From the NCBI GenBank assembly GCA_963383645.1, contig OY726578.1:21936388-22000387 (forward strand): a stretch of DNA of 64,000 bases. The letters are read 5' to 3'. The notes under the pieces are model-generated. The model saw nothing but the letters and a program-made list of their open reading frames with translations, was not told the origin of the DNA and searched no databases. Position 1 is the first letter of the stretch, and every line of letters begins with the position of its first letter. A program made the position numbers and the translations under genes. Positions 63,838-64,000 of the stretch are shown in pieces. The stretch comes from Muscardinus avellanarius (taxonomy: Eukaryota > Chordata > Mammalia > Rodentia > Gliridae).

Positions 63838-64000
63838 TGCGGGGCGTGGTGCCGCACGCTTATAATCCCTGCGCTTGGGAGGGAGATAGGAGGATCGCAC
63901 AGGTTCAAAGCCAGCCTTGCTGGCTTAAGAGACCCTGTTTCCGAATAAAATATAAAATAGGTCTGGGAGCATAGCCCGGAGGTAGAAGAGTTCCATTCCC
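63838..64000 (+). mobile_element. B1-dID SINE variant, cut by the window edge
   Basis: GCGGGGCGTGGTGCCGCACGC to GAGCATAGCCCGGAGGTAG at the last bases. Confidence 0.9.

Overview
The window is mammalian nuclear DNA, most likely from a squirrel-family rodent (Sciuridae: squirrel, ground squirrel or marmot). The main evidence is about forty copies of one composite SINE. Its 5' half is B1-like (GGCGTGGTGGCGCACGC...) and its 3' half is an ID/tRNA-like tail (GGGGTGTAGCTCAGAGGTAG...). This matches the B1-dID type described from squirrels and dormice. Other support comes from abundant dinucleotide microsatellites, MaLR-type LTRs, MIR/L2 fossils and a clear vertebrate GPCR gene. There is no bacterial, phage or CRISPR content.

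Only two genes are supported. At the left edge (1-69, + strand) lie the last 22 codons and the stop of a gene that fits WSCD2. On the minus strand at 40797-41915 is the complete main coding exon of CMKLR1, the chemerin receptor ChemR23. It has 371 codons counted from the ATG at 41910-41912, and an AG splice acceptor lies just upstream. WSCD2 (+) followed by CMKLR1 (-) is the convergent order known in human and mouse, so each call supports the other. The gap between them is intergenic, plus their 3' UTRs. Sequence to the right of 41915 is upstream of the CMKLR1 coding exon and probably lies largely in its 5' introns.

Layout: 1-1000, WSCD2 end and probable 3' UTR. 1-5 kb, mostly unique, with a likely conserved regulatory block near 4.2-4.8 kb. 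5-10 kb, MIR, MER20 and LTR fossils. 10.1-12.3 kb, an old L1 interrupted by SINEs and an 893-bp polypyrimidine array. 13-18.5 kb, LTR copies and L1. 19-25 kb, mostly unique, with another AT-rich conserved-looking block near 24.1 kb. 25.9-28.6 kb, a recent 433-bp direct duplication flanking LTR sequence. 28.6-37 kb, SINE-dense, with a 69-bp perfect tandem duplication, an inverted duplication and a GGTGGATG minisatellite. 37-42 kb, CMKLR1 and its downstream flank. 42-64 kb, SINE- and MIR-dense upstream sequence with a second, larger inverted duplication at 51.9-53.1 kb and a 360-bp compound GT/GA microsatellite inside a SINE.

I found no undescribed multi-gene system. The most notable structures are the two inverted duplications, whose arms carry a SINE plus identical non-SINE flank. 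The others are the heptamer array, the recent direct duplication and several AT-rich repeat-free blocks that look like conserved enhancers. Repeat family names come from recognition by eye; boundaries are approximate to about 10 bp unless a target-site duplication is given.
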